A DNA stretch of 64,000 bases from Marinibactrum halimedae (GCF_021234875.1 NZ_JAJQVM010000001.1:1-64000); one strand, 5' to 3'. Shown: positions 29,355 through 38,122, counted from the first letter of the stretch. Notes: a model not told the origin generated them from the letters alone. A program made the numbers and translations.

Positions 29355-30776
29355 TTAAAAGAAGTCTTCTTCTAGCTCAGAAGCCATTAACGTCCCGCGT
29401 AAGGAGTTGGGTAGGGCTTCTTCAATTAAGATATCGGCAAATTTACCAATCAGTTCCGGGGTATCGCAGCGGAAGTTAACCACACGGTTGTTTTCGGTAC
29501 GGCCTGAAAGTTGCCCAGGGTCTTTCTTGGAATATCCGCTCACCAACACCCGTTCGGTGTTGCCGACCATACGACGGCTAATGGCCATCGCCTGCTGGAC
29601 AATGCGGTCCTGTAAGATTTTCAGACGTTGCTTCTTCACCTCTTCTGGGGTGTCATCGGGCAAGTCTGCCGCAGGAGTACCGGGGCGCTGGCTGTAGATA
29701 AAGCTAAAAGAGGTATCGAACTCCATATCTGCGATGAGCTTCATGGTGGCTTCGAAATCGGCCTCAGTTTCACCCGGGAAACCGATGATGAAGTCAGATG
29801 AAAAGCTGATGTCAGGCCGCAGTTTACGGATTTTTCTCAGCTTAGACTTATATTCTAGGGCGGTATGGCCACGCTTCATTGCCATTAAAATACGGTCAGA
29901 ACCACTTTGGACAGGCAGGTGCAAATGGCTCACCAGCTCTGGTACTTCAGCATAAGCTTCGATCAAGCTATCTGAAAATTCGACGGGGTGCGAAGTGGTG
30001 AAGCGAATACGGTCAATGCCATCAATGGCTGCAACGTAGTGAATTAATTCGGCTAAATCGACGGAGGCACCATGGGGGCCATCACCCCGATAGGCATTCA
30101 CATTTTGGCCCAAAAGGTTAATTTCACGAACGCCTTGGCCGGCAAGGTGTGCGACTTCTGCGAGCACATCGGCCACGGGGCGGCTCACTTCTTCGCCTCG
30201 GGTATAAGGCACAACGCAGAAGGTGCAGTATTTTGAACAGCCTTCCATAATGGAGACAAACGCAGAAACACCATCGGCTTCAGGTTCGGGTAGGCGATCA
30301 AATTTTTCGATTTCCGGAAAGCTGATGTCGACCACGACGGCGCCGTTGTCGCGAGGGGTTTCCATCATCTCCGGTAAGCGATGCAAGGTTTGTGGGCCAA
30401 AAATGAGATCGACAAAGGGCGCACGCTTGGCGATGGCATCGCCTTCTTGGCTCGCAACACAGCCTCCAACGCCAATGACGACATCTGGATTTTTGCTTTT
30501 TAAATGCTTCCAGCGGCCTAATTGATGGAAAAGCTTTTCTTGGGCTTTCTCACGTATAGAGCAGGTATTGATCAAGAGTACGTCGGCTTCTTCCGGGTCT
30601 TCAGTTGCGACCATCTGGTGCGACTCGCCCAACAAATCACGCATACGATTTGAGTCATACTCATTCATCTGGCATCCGTGAGTTTGAATAAACAGCTTTT
30701 TCACCTTTTGGTCTTCGGTGGAGGTCTCTGAGGTGGCTGCCTCGATGGCTGCTGTTGGGTCCGACATGAAATGCAC
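29355..30776 (-). CDS. miaB: tRNA-2-methylthio-N6-dimethylallyladenosine synthase MiaB
   Basis: 473 residues. UPF0004 domain: [17 protein letters not shown], with cysteines also in [10 protein letters not shown] and GVGGCVASQ. Radical SAM site: [17 protein letters not shown], the CxxxCxxC cluster. A C-terminal TRAM domain is present (about 400-465). The enzyme adds the methylthio group to ms2i6A37 in tRNAs. It lies upstream of phoH on the same strand with a 224-base gap. An ATG four codons in (MSDPTAA) is an equally plausible start. Confidence 0.97.
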   Translation of the reverse strand: MHFMSDPTAAIEAATSETSTEDQKVKKLFIQTHGCQMNEYDSNRMRDLLGESHQMVATEDPEEADVLLINTCSIREKAQEKLFHQLGRWKHLKSKNPDVVIGVGGCVASQEGDAIAKRAPFVDLIFGPQTLHRLPEMMETPRDNGAVVVDISFPEIEKFDRLPEPEADGVSAFVSIMEGCSKYCTFCVVPYTRGEEVSRPVADVLAEVAHLAGQGVREINLLGQNVNAYRGDGPHGASVDLAELIHYVAAIDGIDRIRFTTSHPVEFSDSLIEAYAEVPELVSHLHLPVQSGSDRILMAMKRGHTALEYKSKLRKIRKLRPDISFSSDFIIGFPGETEADFEATMKLIADMEFDTSFSFIYSQRPGTPAADLPDDTPEEVKKQRLKILQDRIVQQAMAISRRMVGNTERVLVSGYSKKDPGQLSGRTENNRVVNFRCDTPELIGKFADILIEEALPNSLRGTLMASELEEDFF

Positions 30777-30943
30777 CTGTTTAAAAATTAACCGACAATA
30801 AAGAAAGAGGGCGGATTATAGCTGGACTCGCTTGGGTTGCCCACCTTTGCGTCGACGTTTACGTGGTATGAGTGGGGTTGAAAAAACGGCAACAATATCC
30901 ACTAATATGCTATTCTCGCGCCCCCAATTAGTTAGAGACTGCT

Positions 30944-31273
30944 ATGAGTAACAAGCCCATTTATAAAGTGATTTTTTATAACCGTCATCAGGTCTATGAG
31001 ATCTTTGCGAAAGCGATTTACCAAAGTGATATGTACGGGTTTATTGAAGTAGAAGAATTTGTATTTGGTGAGCGTACACAGTTGGTGGTTGACCCCGGTG
31101 AAGAAAAGTTGAAAGGGGAGTTTGCCAACGTCACTCGATCGTACATTCCCATGCAGGCCATCATTCGTATTGATGAAGTGGAAAAGGGCGGTGTGGGTAA
31201 AGTCAGTGACATTAAACCTGGCGATAAAATTGCGACATTTCCCTTCCAAGGTCAAACGCCTCAAACCGACTGA
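30944..31273 (+). CDS. DUF1820-family protein
   Basis: 109 residues. The family pattern IYKVIFYNRHQVYEIFAKAIYQSDMYGFIEVEEFVFGE is recognisable, as is YIPMQAIIRIDEVEKGG. The protein is small, cytoplasmic and has no known role. It is divergent from miaB and 55 bases upstream of the esterase gene on the same strand, so the two may be co-transcribed. Confidence 0.85.
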   Translation: MSNKPIYKVIFYNRHQVYEIFAKAIYQSDMYGFIEVEEFVFGERTQLVVDPGEEKLKGEFANVTRSYIPMQAIIRIDEVEKGGVGKVSDIKPGDKIATFPFQGQTPQTD

Positions 31274-31328
31274 TTGAGCAGTGGGTTTGTTCCCTTTTTG
31301 TTGAATGCAAACTGCTAAGTGACGAATT

Positions 31329-32126
31329 ATGTCTGACACGCCATCGATACATGCCGTACCTTTAAATAGCAAAGAAATGAGCACTCAGGGTGAGCCGTTG
31401 ATCATGATGCACGGTCTGTTTGGTTCTTTGGAAAATCTTGCCGGTGTCGGGCGTTTGTTGGTGGATGACTTCCGAGTAATCAGTTTGGACATGCGAAATC
31501 ATGGTCGCTCTCCTCACGATGACACAATGACACTTTCGGTACTGGCGGAAGATGTACTGAAGTACATGGATGAACATCGAATCGAGAAAGCCCATCTCTT
31601 CGGGCACTCTCTAGGTGGAAAGGCGATGATGGAAATGGCATTAACTTACCCAGATCGAGTGGCGAAAGTAGTTGTGGGAGATATCGCACCCATTGCTTAC
31701 CTTGAGCCCCGGCATAACAATGTGTTTGTAGGTATGGAAAGTGTGCCGTTGTCATCCATTCAATCTCGCGGTGAGGCGGATGATGTGCTTAAACAACACA
31801 TTCAGGAATCTGCCGTACGGAGTTTTATTTTAAAAAACTTACACAAAAACGATCAGGGCCAGTTTGCTTGGAAGCCGAATATTGCAGGGCTAAAAAGTAA
31901 TTACTCTCATATTATTGGTGGTAATCGAGAGGATTGTACGTTTGATGGTGATGTGCTGTTCATTAAGGGAGATCAATCGGATTACATTCTGCCGGAATAT
32001 CGAGAACAGGTATTGCAGCGTTTTCCAAATGCGCAGGTAAAAATTATTCCTAACACCGGCCATTGGCTTCATGCCGAAAAGCCAGAAACGTTTGCCAGCT
32101 TAATGAAGGCATTTTTGAAGCGTTAA
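31329..32126 (+). CDS. ybfF: Alpha/beta hydrolase, YbfF-type esterase
   Basis: 265 residues. Oxyanion-loop motif MMHGLFGSLENL, nucleophile elbow GHSLGGKAMM (Ser in GHSLG), acid region near GDQSDY and catalytic His in NTGHWLHAEKPE form a complete triad. DMRNHGRSPHDDTM is characteristic of YbfF-like acyl-CoA/ester hydrolases. Its stop lies only 9 bases before the left inverted repeat of the CRISPR-containing island, so the island was inserted just behind this housekeeping gene. Confidence 0.9.
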   Translation: MSDTPSIHAVPLNSKEMSTQGEPLIMMHGLFGSLENLAGVGRLLVDDFRVISLDMRNHGRSPHDDTMTLSVLAEDVLKYMDEHRIEKAHLFGHSLGGKAMMEMALTYPDRVAKVVVGDIAPIAYLEPRHNNVFVGMESVPLSSIQSRGEADDVLKQHIQESAVRSFILKNLHKNDQGQFAWKPNIAGLKSNYSHIIGGNREDCTFDGDVLFIKGDQSDYILPEYREQVLQRFPNAQVKIIPNTGHWLHAEKPETFASLMKAFLKR

Positions 32127-32135
32127 ACCTAGACT

Positions 32136-32201
32136 AAGCGTTTGCTCACTCCTGTAGGCCTTACCAACAGTATGTTTTAGGCATTATTGTATCCTACAGA
32201 G
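32136..32201 (+). repeat. Left 66-bp terminal inverted repeat of the accessory island
   Basis: Matches the reverse complement of 38012-38077 at 59 of 66 positions. Each copy carries its own short inverted ends, CTGTAGG (32152-32158) and CCTACAG (32193-32199). The right copy sits just upstream of an IS4-type transposase remnant, so the repeats may be insertion sequence ends. The similarity stops sharply on both sides. Confidence 0.8.
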
Positions 32202-32462
32202 GCTTTTTACTTAAAAGCTTCTAGTCATACGGTGCGAAATAATAAGCCAACAAAATAAGAAAAATAGGCGAAGATGCGCCAATAAATGTAATTTAACGAC
32301 AGTATTCTGTTTTTTACATTTGATGGCGTTACCCCTTTTTTTAAGGCCAAAATTAACCTATTGATTTATAAGTACTTTTTTACAAGTAAAGTAAAAAGGG
32401 TTAACACACCTGTATTCACCAAAATATCACTATTATCAGTGACTTATCTCCATTACACTCTA
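32202..32462 (+). promoter_or_regulatory. CRISPR leader with a perfect IHF-site match
   Basis: A 260-base A/T-rich stretch directly before the first repeat. A minus-strand sequence at 32354-32366 (AATCAATAGGTTA) fits the IHF consensus WATCAANNNNTTR at every position, 96 bases from the first repeat. IHF binding in the leader is required for spacer integration in type I-E and I-F systems. Together with the repeat orientation (CTAAGAAA handle at the 3' end on the plus strand), this places the leader on the left and transcription to the right. Confidence 0.75.
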
Positions 32463-34830
32463 GTGCACTGCCGAATAGGCAGCTAAGAAATCAAATTCAA
32501 TGGCGATCACACGCTTGTTGTCGTGCACTGCCGAATAGGCAGCTAAGAAATTCAGAAAAGTTTCCACTGGAAACTTTTTCACGTGCACTGCCGAATAGGC
32601 AGCTAAGAAACAGACTGGTACGTCGAACTCAAGGCTGGTTTCGTGCACTGCCGAATAGGCAGCTAAGAAATTTGATAGCCGCGTAAGCGCATAAAGCCCC
32701 CGGTGCACTGCCGAATAGGCAGCTAAGAAATGCGGAGCATACCCCACACTTAAACCCCGTTAGTGCACTGCCGAATAGGCAGCTAAGAAAAGACATGACC
32801 AAGATTAGTCCTGTCACAGTCGGTGCACTGCCGAATAGGCAGCTAAGAAAATACGACTTAGGCGCGCCTCCAGCTGCGCCACGTGCACTGCCGAATAGGC
32901 AGCTAAGAAAAATGATGCCTCCAGGCAAACCAGCCGTTTTACGTGCACTGCCGAATAGGCAGCTAAGAAAGGATATAGGAACGGGGTTAGATGCGCTATA
33001 TTGTGCACTGCCGAATAGGCAGCTAAGAAATAGGGGAGGCGTGTTACGCTGAGATTGAAAAAGTGCACTGCCGAATAGGCAGCTAAGAAAATGGGGGCAT
33101 TGGGGCCAAGTGCTTAATATGTGTGCACTGCCGAATAGGCAGCTAAGAAATTTTAGCCACTTACCAACCGCATTAGGAGAGAGTGCACTGCCGAATAGGC
33201 AGCTAAGAAATGATAAGTTAGAGGCCGGCATGCTGCCGTACCGTGCACTGCCGAATAGGCAGCTAAGAAAAGTCAGGTATGTACGCAGCTGACGTGGTCA
33301 GCGTGCACTGCCGAATAGGCAGCTAAGAAAGACTTGCGCTTGAGCACACTGGGCGAATACACGTGCACTGCCGAATAGGCAGCTAAGAAAACCGGAAAAA
33401 GGCGAGGGGGCGACCGTCATCAGTGCACTGCCGAATAGGCAGCTAAGAAAAACACTGCATCATTATCATTGTCTTTAATTGCGTGCACTGCCGAATAGGC
33501 AGCTAAGAAATCGGGGCTGTTAGCTGATTGATAACAAGTTTGGTGCACTGCCGAATAGGCAGCTAAGAAAAACAGTGCAATGCCGCTGCGCCTGAACGGT
33601 GCGTGCACTGCCGAATAGGCAGCTAAGAAAACGCCGAAATCATTAAAGGTGATCCCGGTGAGGTGCACTGCCGAATAGGCAGCTAAGAAAATACGTCGAC
33701 CAACATCGATAAATTGAGTACCGTGCACTGCCGAATAGGCAGCTAAGAAATCGGGACTGCTAGGGCGCTCCCTGCGCAATGAGTGCACTGCCGAATAGGC
33801 AGCTAAGAAAGCTTTGAATATGCTTGACAAACAAGCCAATTTGTGCACTGCCGAATAGGCAGCTAAGAAATGCAGCATCAAAACGGAAGCCTTACCGTAA
33901 CTGTGCACTGCCGAATAGGCAGCTAAGAAACATGGTTTGGTTGATGGGGATGAGCTTGTTTAGTGCACTGCCGAATAGGCAGCTAAGAAAGAGGACGCCA
34001 ATAATCACTACTCTAATTGGTTGTGCACTGCCGAATAGGCAGCTAAGAAATCCGGAGAGGGCAACGAAAACGCGTATTGGGGGTGCACTGCCGAATAGGC
34101 AGCTAAGAAAAAAGGCGATGTGCCGGTACTCGGCATTAATACGTGCACTGCCGAATAGGCAGCTAAGAAACAATTTGCAACGGCAAGGCTGCCGCCAGCT
34201 GCGTGCACTGCCGAATAGGCAGCTAAGAAATTGTACTCCAAGCTGATAAGCCATACTGATCAGTGCACTGCCGAATAGGCAGCTAAGAAATGATATCGAT
34301 GCTGACCCACAGCCAGTGGTAGGTGCACTGCCGAATAGGCAGCTAAGAAAATTGATGGCATTCCCTCTCCGTTAAGCCATTTGTGCACTGCCGAATAGGC
34401 AGCTAAGAAAACATTGAATAGTCACCTGCTTAGTTGACTAAAGTGCACTGCCGAATAGGCAGCTAAGAAAAGTCCGAATAAACTCTATATCAGAAACCAT
34501 TTGTGCACTGCCGAATAGGCAGCTAAGAAAAGTTGCACATCAAAGTTAACAATCATAGCCGTGTGCACTGCCGAATAGGCAGCTAAGAAAATTGCCCTCT
34601 CGTGATAACACTCGACACTCAAGTGCACTGCCGAATAGGCAGCTAAGAAAGTCAAAGTATCAATCCGAAACGGTGACACATCGTGCACTGCCGAATAGGC
34701 AGCTAAGAAAATTTCCCTATATTCAGACTCTTTGGCTTTTAAGTGCACTGCCGAATAGGCAGCTAAGAAAGGATTGCATGGTGACTGAAAGTTTATGGTT
34801 TTGTGCACTGCCGAATAGGCAGCTAAGAAA
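32463..34830 (+). CRISPR. Type I-F CRISPR array: 40 repeats, 39 spacers, no cas genes in window
   Basis: Forty 28-bp repeats, by eye all identical, each beginning GTGCACTGCC and ending CTAAGAAA, alternate with 39 spacers of exactly 32 bp; the 60-base period never slips over 2,368 bp. The internal CTGCC/GGCAG stem and the 8-base CTAAGAAA handle are those of type I-F repeats cut by Cas6f. The repeat differs from the common I-F sequence at the third base (G for T) and in the loop. Even the leader-distal repeat is unaltered. The flanking genes are housekeeping on the left and AHH nuclease cassettes on the right. Any Cas proteins must be encoded elsewhere in the genome. Confidence 0.99.
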
Positions 34831-34834
34831 AAAA

Positions 34835-34847
34835 GTGAACTGCCGAA
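34835..34847 (+). repeat. Partial CRISPR-repeat remnant directly after the array
   Basis: GTGAACTGCCGAA matches the first 13 bases of the repeat with one change (C4 to A), only 4 bases after the last full repeat. The hairpin's second arm is missing. Confidence 0.5.
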
Positions 34848-35067
34848 CTTCGACCACGGTGTCGCCAGTGGATTACGACCAAGGTGCGACCTTGGATGCG
34901 GTATGCTTTATAAGCCTGCGTGAGGCTCGTCACACATTTATAATTTTGGCATCTCTTTATTTGCATATGCATGTATGTCATCGTTGATGCGATAAAAAAT
35001 TATACAATAGCTGCCAGATTTAAAAACAATCAATTATGAATGCTCCTCATCATTTAAGGATCAAAAT
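34848..35067. other. Gap between array and first nuclease cassette
   Basis: 220 bases that should hold the promoter of the first AHH nuclease gene. A TATACAAT -10-like box occurs near 35000, and AAGGA lies upstream of the ATG at 35068. No further repeat is seen. Confidence 0.35.
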
Positions 35068-35688
35068 ATGTTGCCTCACCATGGTATGCCAATTGAAAAG
35101 CCGTATGTATTTAAAAGCCTAACAGAGCGTGCCATTGATAAATTTGTTGGTATTGAAAAGCCCACGGCTGCCGATCTGAATATGCTAAAAGTGACTGGTC
35201 AGGTCGAAGCCGGAGTACAGGAGCTACTAGGGTACGTTCATGATGGATACAGCAATAAGTCCCGAACAGAGCTAGAAGAGGAAGTGCATAACTCTCAAAA
35301 GCTGGGGGCAAGAATGGCAGTCGCTGGCGACACAAAACCTCACTCACTATGTCACGCTCATGCTATTATATCTGGCGGACACCCACTGGCTGCAACTTTG
35401 CGTGGTATCCTTGCCAAATACAAAATACGCATTGATGATTCTGATAACGGGTGCTGGTTGCCGGAAAATACAGAAGCTAAACGAATAATGGGAAGCGCTG
35501 CCGTACCACATAGCCGTATTCATCGTAAAAACTATTACAGATGGATGGATACCTATATCAGATTGCCGATAACTAAAGATGAAAGTCATTGCCGATTTCA
35601 ACTGATTATGATTAAAAGCCGTTTACTTAATATGGTAAGTTTACCAGACTATGTTATGTTGCCAGCAGGAGCAAAAATTACATCATGA
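35068..35688 (+). CDS. AHH-family (HNH/EndoVII superfamily) nuclease, probable toxin of cassette 1
   Basis: 206 residues. The C-terminal half shows the AHH nuclease pattern: H96-A-H98 followed by H105 (CHAHAIISGGH), RIDDSDNGCWLP with Asn127, and HSRIHRKNYYRW with His148 and His152. The N-terminal 90 residues, shared with the paralogue at 37190-37795, match nothing known. Polymorphic toxins normally carry AHH as a C-terminal tip behind a secretion domain; here the nuclease stands alone with no signal peptide and no delivery domain. Its stop overlaps the next start (ATGA), coupling it to the putative immunity gene. It lies 237 bases past the CRISPR array. Confidence 0.8.
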   Translation: MLPHHGMPIEKPYVFKSLTERAIDKFVGIEKPTAADLNMLKVTGQVEAGVQELLGYVHDGYSNKSRTELEEEVHNSQKLGARMAVAGDTKPHSLCHAHAIISGGHPLAATLRGILAKYKIRIDDSDNGCWLPENTEAKRIMGSAAVPHSRIHRKNYYRWMDTYIRLPITKDESHCRFQLIMIKSRLLNMVSLPDYVMLPAGAKITS

Positions 35689-36266
35689 TTTATCGTATTC
35701 ACCCCATAACCCAAAAATATTTATGTTTACACATTGAAGGGAAAGAAGCTCGTAAAGCTTTGGGTGAAGATACAGATTTTAATATCGATCCAAGTCCTAT
35801 TTCTTATAGTGAAGGCTGGCAATCGATGAATGTTACATTCTTTGACGATGGCAGTGGTGCGGATACAATCCCGGATATTTCTATGCGCGTTGGTAAGTTA
35901 TTTTTGAGCTTACGTGCATATGAGGGATTGAAGGACGCGCTAATTTCTTATGGTGAATTTTTACCTGTTACTTATGATGATAAAAACGGGTATATATTTA
36001 ATTGCCTAACTTTGGCTGAGCAGCATGGTGCGATCAATAAAGAACGCAGTATGCACGATCCGTTAAATGATCGCTTTTCTATTGTGTTTGATGAAGAAAA
36101 ACTATCAGACATCAATATGTTTCGTTGTGAAATAGATTTAGATGGTTTTTTTGTTTCCTCTAAGATCAAAGAAATTGTTGAGCGTAAACAGCTCACAGGG
36201 ATCATATTTTCAGAAGATATTGGCCATCCATTCCCACCAAATGCCGATATGAAACGGGAACATTAA
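35685..36266 (+). CDS. Probable immunity protein (Imm11/DUF1629-like) of cassette 1
   Basis: 193 residues, acidic, without signal or membrane segments. The pattern LFLSLRAYEGLKDALISYGEFLPVTYDDKNGYIFNCL, ending with IVERKQLTGIIFSEDIGHPF, resembles Imm11 (DUF1629) proteins that are often encoded next to AHH toxins. It overlaps the nuclease gene by 4 bases, an arrangement typical of toxin-immunity pairs. It is a clear homologue of the product of 36588-37190. Function is inferred from context and family likeness; it has not been shown to bind the nuclease. Confidence 0.65.
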   Translation: MIYRIHPITQKYLCLHIEGKEARKALGEDTDFNIDPSPISYSEGWQSMNVTFFDDGSGADTIPDISMRVGKLFLSLRAYEGLKDALISYGEFLPVTYDDKNGYIFNCLTLAEQHGAINKERSMHDPLNDRFSIVFDEEKLSDINMFRCEIDLDGFFVSSKIKEIVERKQLTGIIFSEDIGHPFPPNADMKREH

Positions 36267-36587
36267 TCCCAAGTCTCATTTAAGGCTTGGGAGGTTGTGT
36301 AAGTTTGTTACTTTGTAAACTTAGCGGCGGCGTGTGTTGTTGCCGTAGTGTTTCTGTCTCGTAATATCAAATCTATTCACGATTATTGTCGTGATCGTTG
36401 CGCACATTGTCTAATAGCTGGTCGGGTATCGTAAAGCCGCGCGTTATGATTTCTTATGCGATCCTACACATTTAGTGTTACTGAGATCGTGCACTGCCGA
36501 ATAGGCAGATAAGAAATTGACAGGTACGTCTTTTCCCAACCTTTAATAAATTCGCTATAATAATACTAAAGGAGACATAAATTGAGC
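36267..36587. other. Region between the two convergent cassettes
   Basis: About 320 bases. A 7-bp stem TCCCAAG/CTTGGGA (36267-36273 and 36286-36292) sits at the stop of cassette 1 and could end its transcript. The rest is non-coding and includes the solitary CRISPR repeat at 36489-36516. Confidence 0.5.
36489..36516 (+). repeat. Solitary type I-F CRISPR repeat between the nuclease cassettes
   Basis: 28 bases identical to the array repeat except position 21 (C to A), the first base of the 5' handle just after the Cas6f cut site. The stem-loop CTGCC/GGCAG is intact. It has the same orientation as the array, lies 1.66 kb from its last repeat, and no second repeat follows 32 bases on. Confidence 0.93.
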
Positions 36588-37190
36588 CTAACTTTTTAGG
36601 AGCTTTTCTGAATATTTCGCAGAAAATGGGTCACCCAAATCTTCAGTAAAATACACACCCTTCAATTGATTTTCTTCAATTAATTCTTTGACCTCCAACT
36701 GGATAAATGAATTTATATAACTATCGAATTTTGTTTTAAAGATTTTGAATTCTCTTACACGATCTTCATAAAAAACGATACTTTTTCGGTTTCCATATTC
36801 ATCCTTCAAACTCAGTGATTGGTTGAGACCCTCTACACTTTCTGCAACTTGTAAAGGGTTAAATATATAGCCCTCCGTATTGCTATAAATGACGGGCAAA
36901 AATTCACCATCATCTTTTATCACGTTGTGCAGAATATCGTAAGCTTTTTGATTTAAGAACAACCGTCCATAGTGTTCTGTAATATCTGGCATCACATCAC
37001 CATGATATTCTGTGTTTTCGCATAGAAAATTCACCATTAAAGGGCGTTTAAGAGTTAATGCTATAGGCTTTGGAGAAAAATTCACATCAAAATGGTTTCT
37101 TAACGATCCAAAGTCTTCAAACATTTGCTCTTTATCAAATTCTACTTTTCGATATTGATCACTGTCAGCGTATATAGAATAAAGCGTCAT
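36588..37190 (-). CDS. Probable immunity protein (Imm11/DUF1629-like) of cassette 2
   Basis: 200 residues, homologous over its length to the product of 35685-36266 (shared: a GEFLPV...GYIFN block, a KSIVF-type block and ELIEENQLKGVYFTEDLGDPF at the end). It starts within the stop codon of the nuclease gene (TAATG, 1-base overlap), so the two are co-translated. The divergence between the two immunity-like proteins matches that of the two nucleases, consistent with an old duplication or two separate acquisitions. Confidence 0.65.
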   Translation of the reverse strand: MTLYSIYADSDQYRKVEFDKEQMFEDFGSLRNHFDVNFSPKPIALTLKRPLMVNFLCENTEYHGDVMPDITEHYGRLFLNQKAYDILHNVIKDDGEFLPVIYSNTEGYIFNPLQVAESVEGLNQSLSLKDEYGNRKSIVFYEDRVREFKIFKTKFDSYINSFIQLEVKELIEENQLKGVYFTEDLGDPFSAKYSEKLLKS

Positions 37191-37795
37191 TAATTACTCA
37201 CTTCATAACCAAGGTCTAATAAAATATCTGGCCGAACATTACCCTGTTGTAAACAGGTGCGAATTATTTTCAATTTAAGAACCAAGTCATTTAATGTAGG
37301 GGTCATTGTAAAGTTAATATTATCTTCTAACCATCGATAATACGTTTTGCGATGTATTCTACTATGCGGTATTGCATTTTTAAGCCACTCTGGCATTTTG
37401 GATCGTGCAGCCGTATTTCTAGGTAACCAACAGCCATTTCTTGGATCATCAATTCTTACTGCTAGCCATGCCAAAACAGCACGTAACACCGCAGCCTCAC
37501 TGTGAGCACCAGAAACAATTGCATGACAATGGCATTCCGGATGTGGCCTAGTGTCACCCTCAGCTGTCATAAATGCTGCCAGTTTACTGGAACAATGCTT
37601 TTCATCTAACCGTTCCCTCTCTGTCATTGACAGTGCACCTATCCGATATTGCTCTAAACCGTTTTCAATATCGCTCTGTACCTTAATAAGATTTAAATCA
37701 GAAGCTTTAGGATTTTCAATTTGAACAAAAGCTTCTATTGCACGATCGATACGGGTCATTTCATATATTTTCAATGTGCTACTAGGAATAGCCAT
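37190..37795 (-). CDS. AHH-family nuclease, probable toxin of cassette 2
   Basis: 201 residues, paralogue of the nuclease at 35068-35688. Conserved catalytic pattern: H89-C-H91 then H98 (CHCHAIVSGAH), VRIDDPRNGCWLP with Asn120, and HSRIHRKTYYRW with His144 and His148. The N-terminal region is also shared (ERAIDKFVGIEKP in one, DRAIEAFVQIENP in the other). AGGAG precedes the ATG at good spacing. It is oriented towards cassette 1, so the two cassettes converge on the solitary CRISPR repeat. Confidence 0.8.
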   Translation of the reverse strand: MAIPSSTLKIYEMTRIDRAIEAFVQIENPKASDLNLIKVQSDIENGLEQYRIGALSMTERERLDEKHCSSKLAAFMTAEGDTRPHPECHCHAIVSGAHSEAAVLRAVLAWLAVRIDDPRNGCWLPRNTAARSKMPEWLKNAIPHSRIHRKTYYRWLEDNINFTMTPTLNDLVLKLKIIRTCLQQGNVRPDILLDLGYEVSN

Positions 37796-37884
37796 GGCAT
37801 CTCCTGATGCTTATAAGGGTTAAGTTATTATCCAAATAATCGCATCTATAAAGTTAACGAGTGTACGATATTTTAACTTCTCAT

Positions 37885-37911
37885 TCTCTGTAGAGGACAA
37901 TAATTATTGAA
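37885..37911 (+). repeat. Third, partial copy of the island terminal repeat
   Basis: A 27-base stretch matching the start of the right repeat (TCTCTGTAG, one change, GGACAATAATT, then TTGAA) in the same orientation, about 126 bases upstream of it. The similarity does not continue. Confidence 0.6.
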
Positions 37912-38011
37912 TCCATGGCGTAAGCCTAAATCTAGCGCCGTGATAGCGAATTTTCGGTGACATCGTTTTCATCAAAAGAGCTTTTCTATCTGTAAATTTA
38001 TAATATATGAT

Positions 38012-38077
38012 CTCTGTAGGGGACAATAATTCCTGAAACACACTGTTGGCAAGGCCTACAGGAGTGAGCGAACGCTT
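38012..38077 (-). repeat. Right 66-bp terminal inverted repeat of the accessory island
   Basis: Inverted partner of 32136-32201 (59/66). It lies 46 bases before the start of the IS4-family transposase remnant, where the left end of such an element would be expected. Confidence 0.8.
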
Positions 38078-38122
38078 TCATACGGTACACTAAAGTGACC
38101 AAACCAAACGTGTAACCGGTAA

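Larger units (their letters stand above)
37796..38122. other. Non-coding region with insertion-sequence end fragments
   Basis: About 330 bases between cassette 2 and the transposase remnant. It contains the 27-base fragment at 37885-37911 and the right terminal repeat at 38012-38077; the rest is A/T-rich and shows no gene. Confidence 0.5.

Noticed and set aside
32460-34987. Many open frames with repeated FLAAYSAVH, FLSCLFGSA or ALPNRQLR peptides
   Set aside because: They are translations of the 60-base CRISPR period, which is a multiple of 3 and so keeps frames open; they are not genes.
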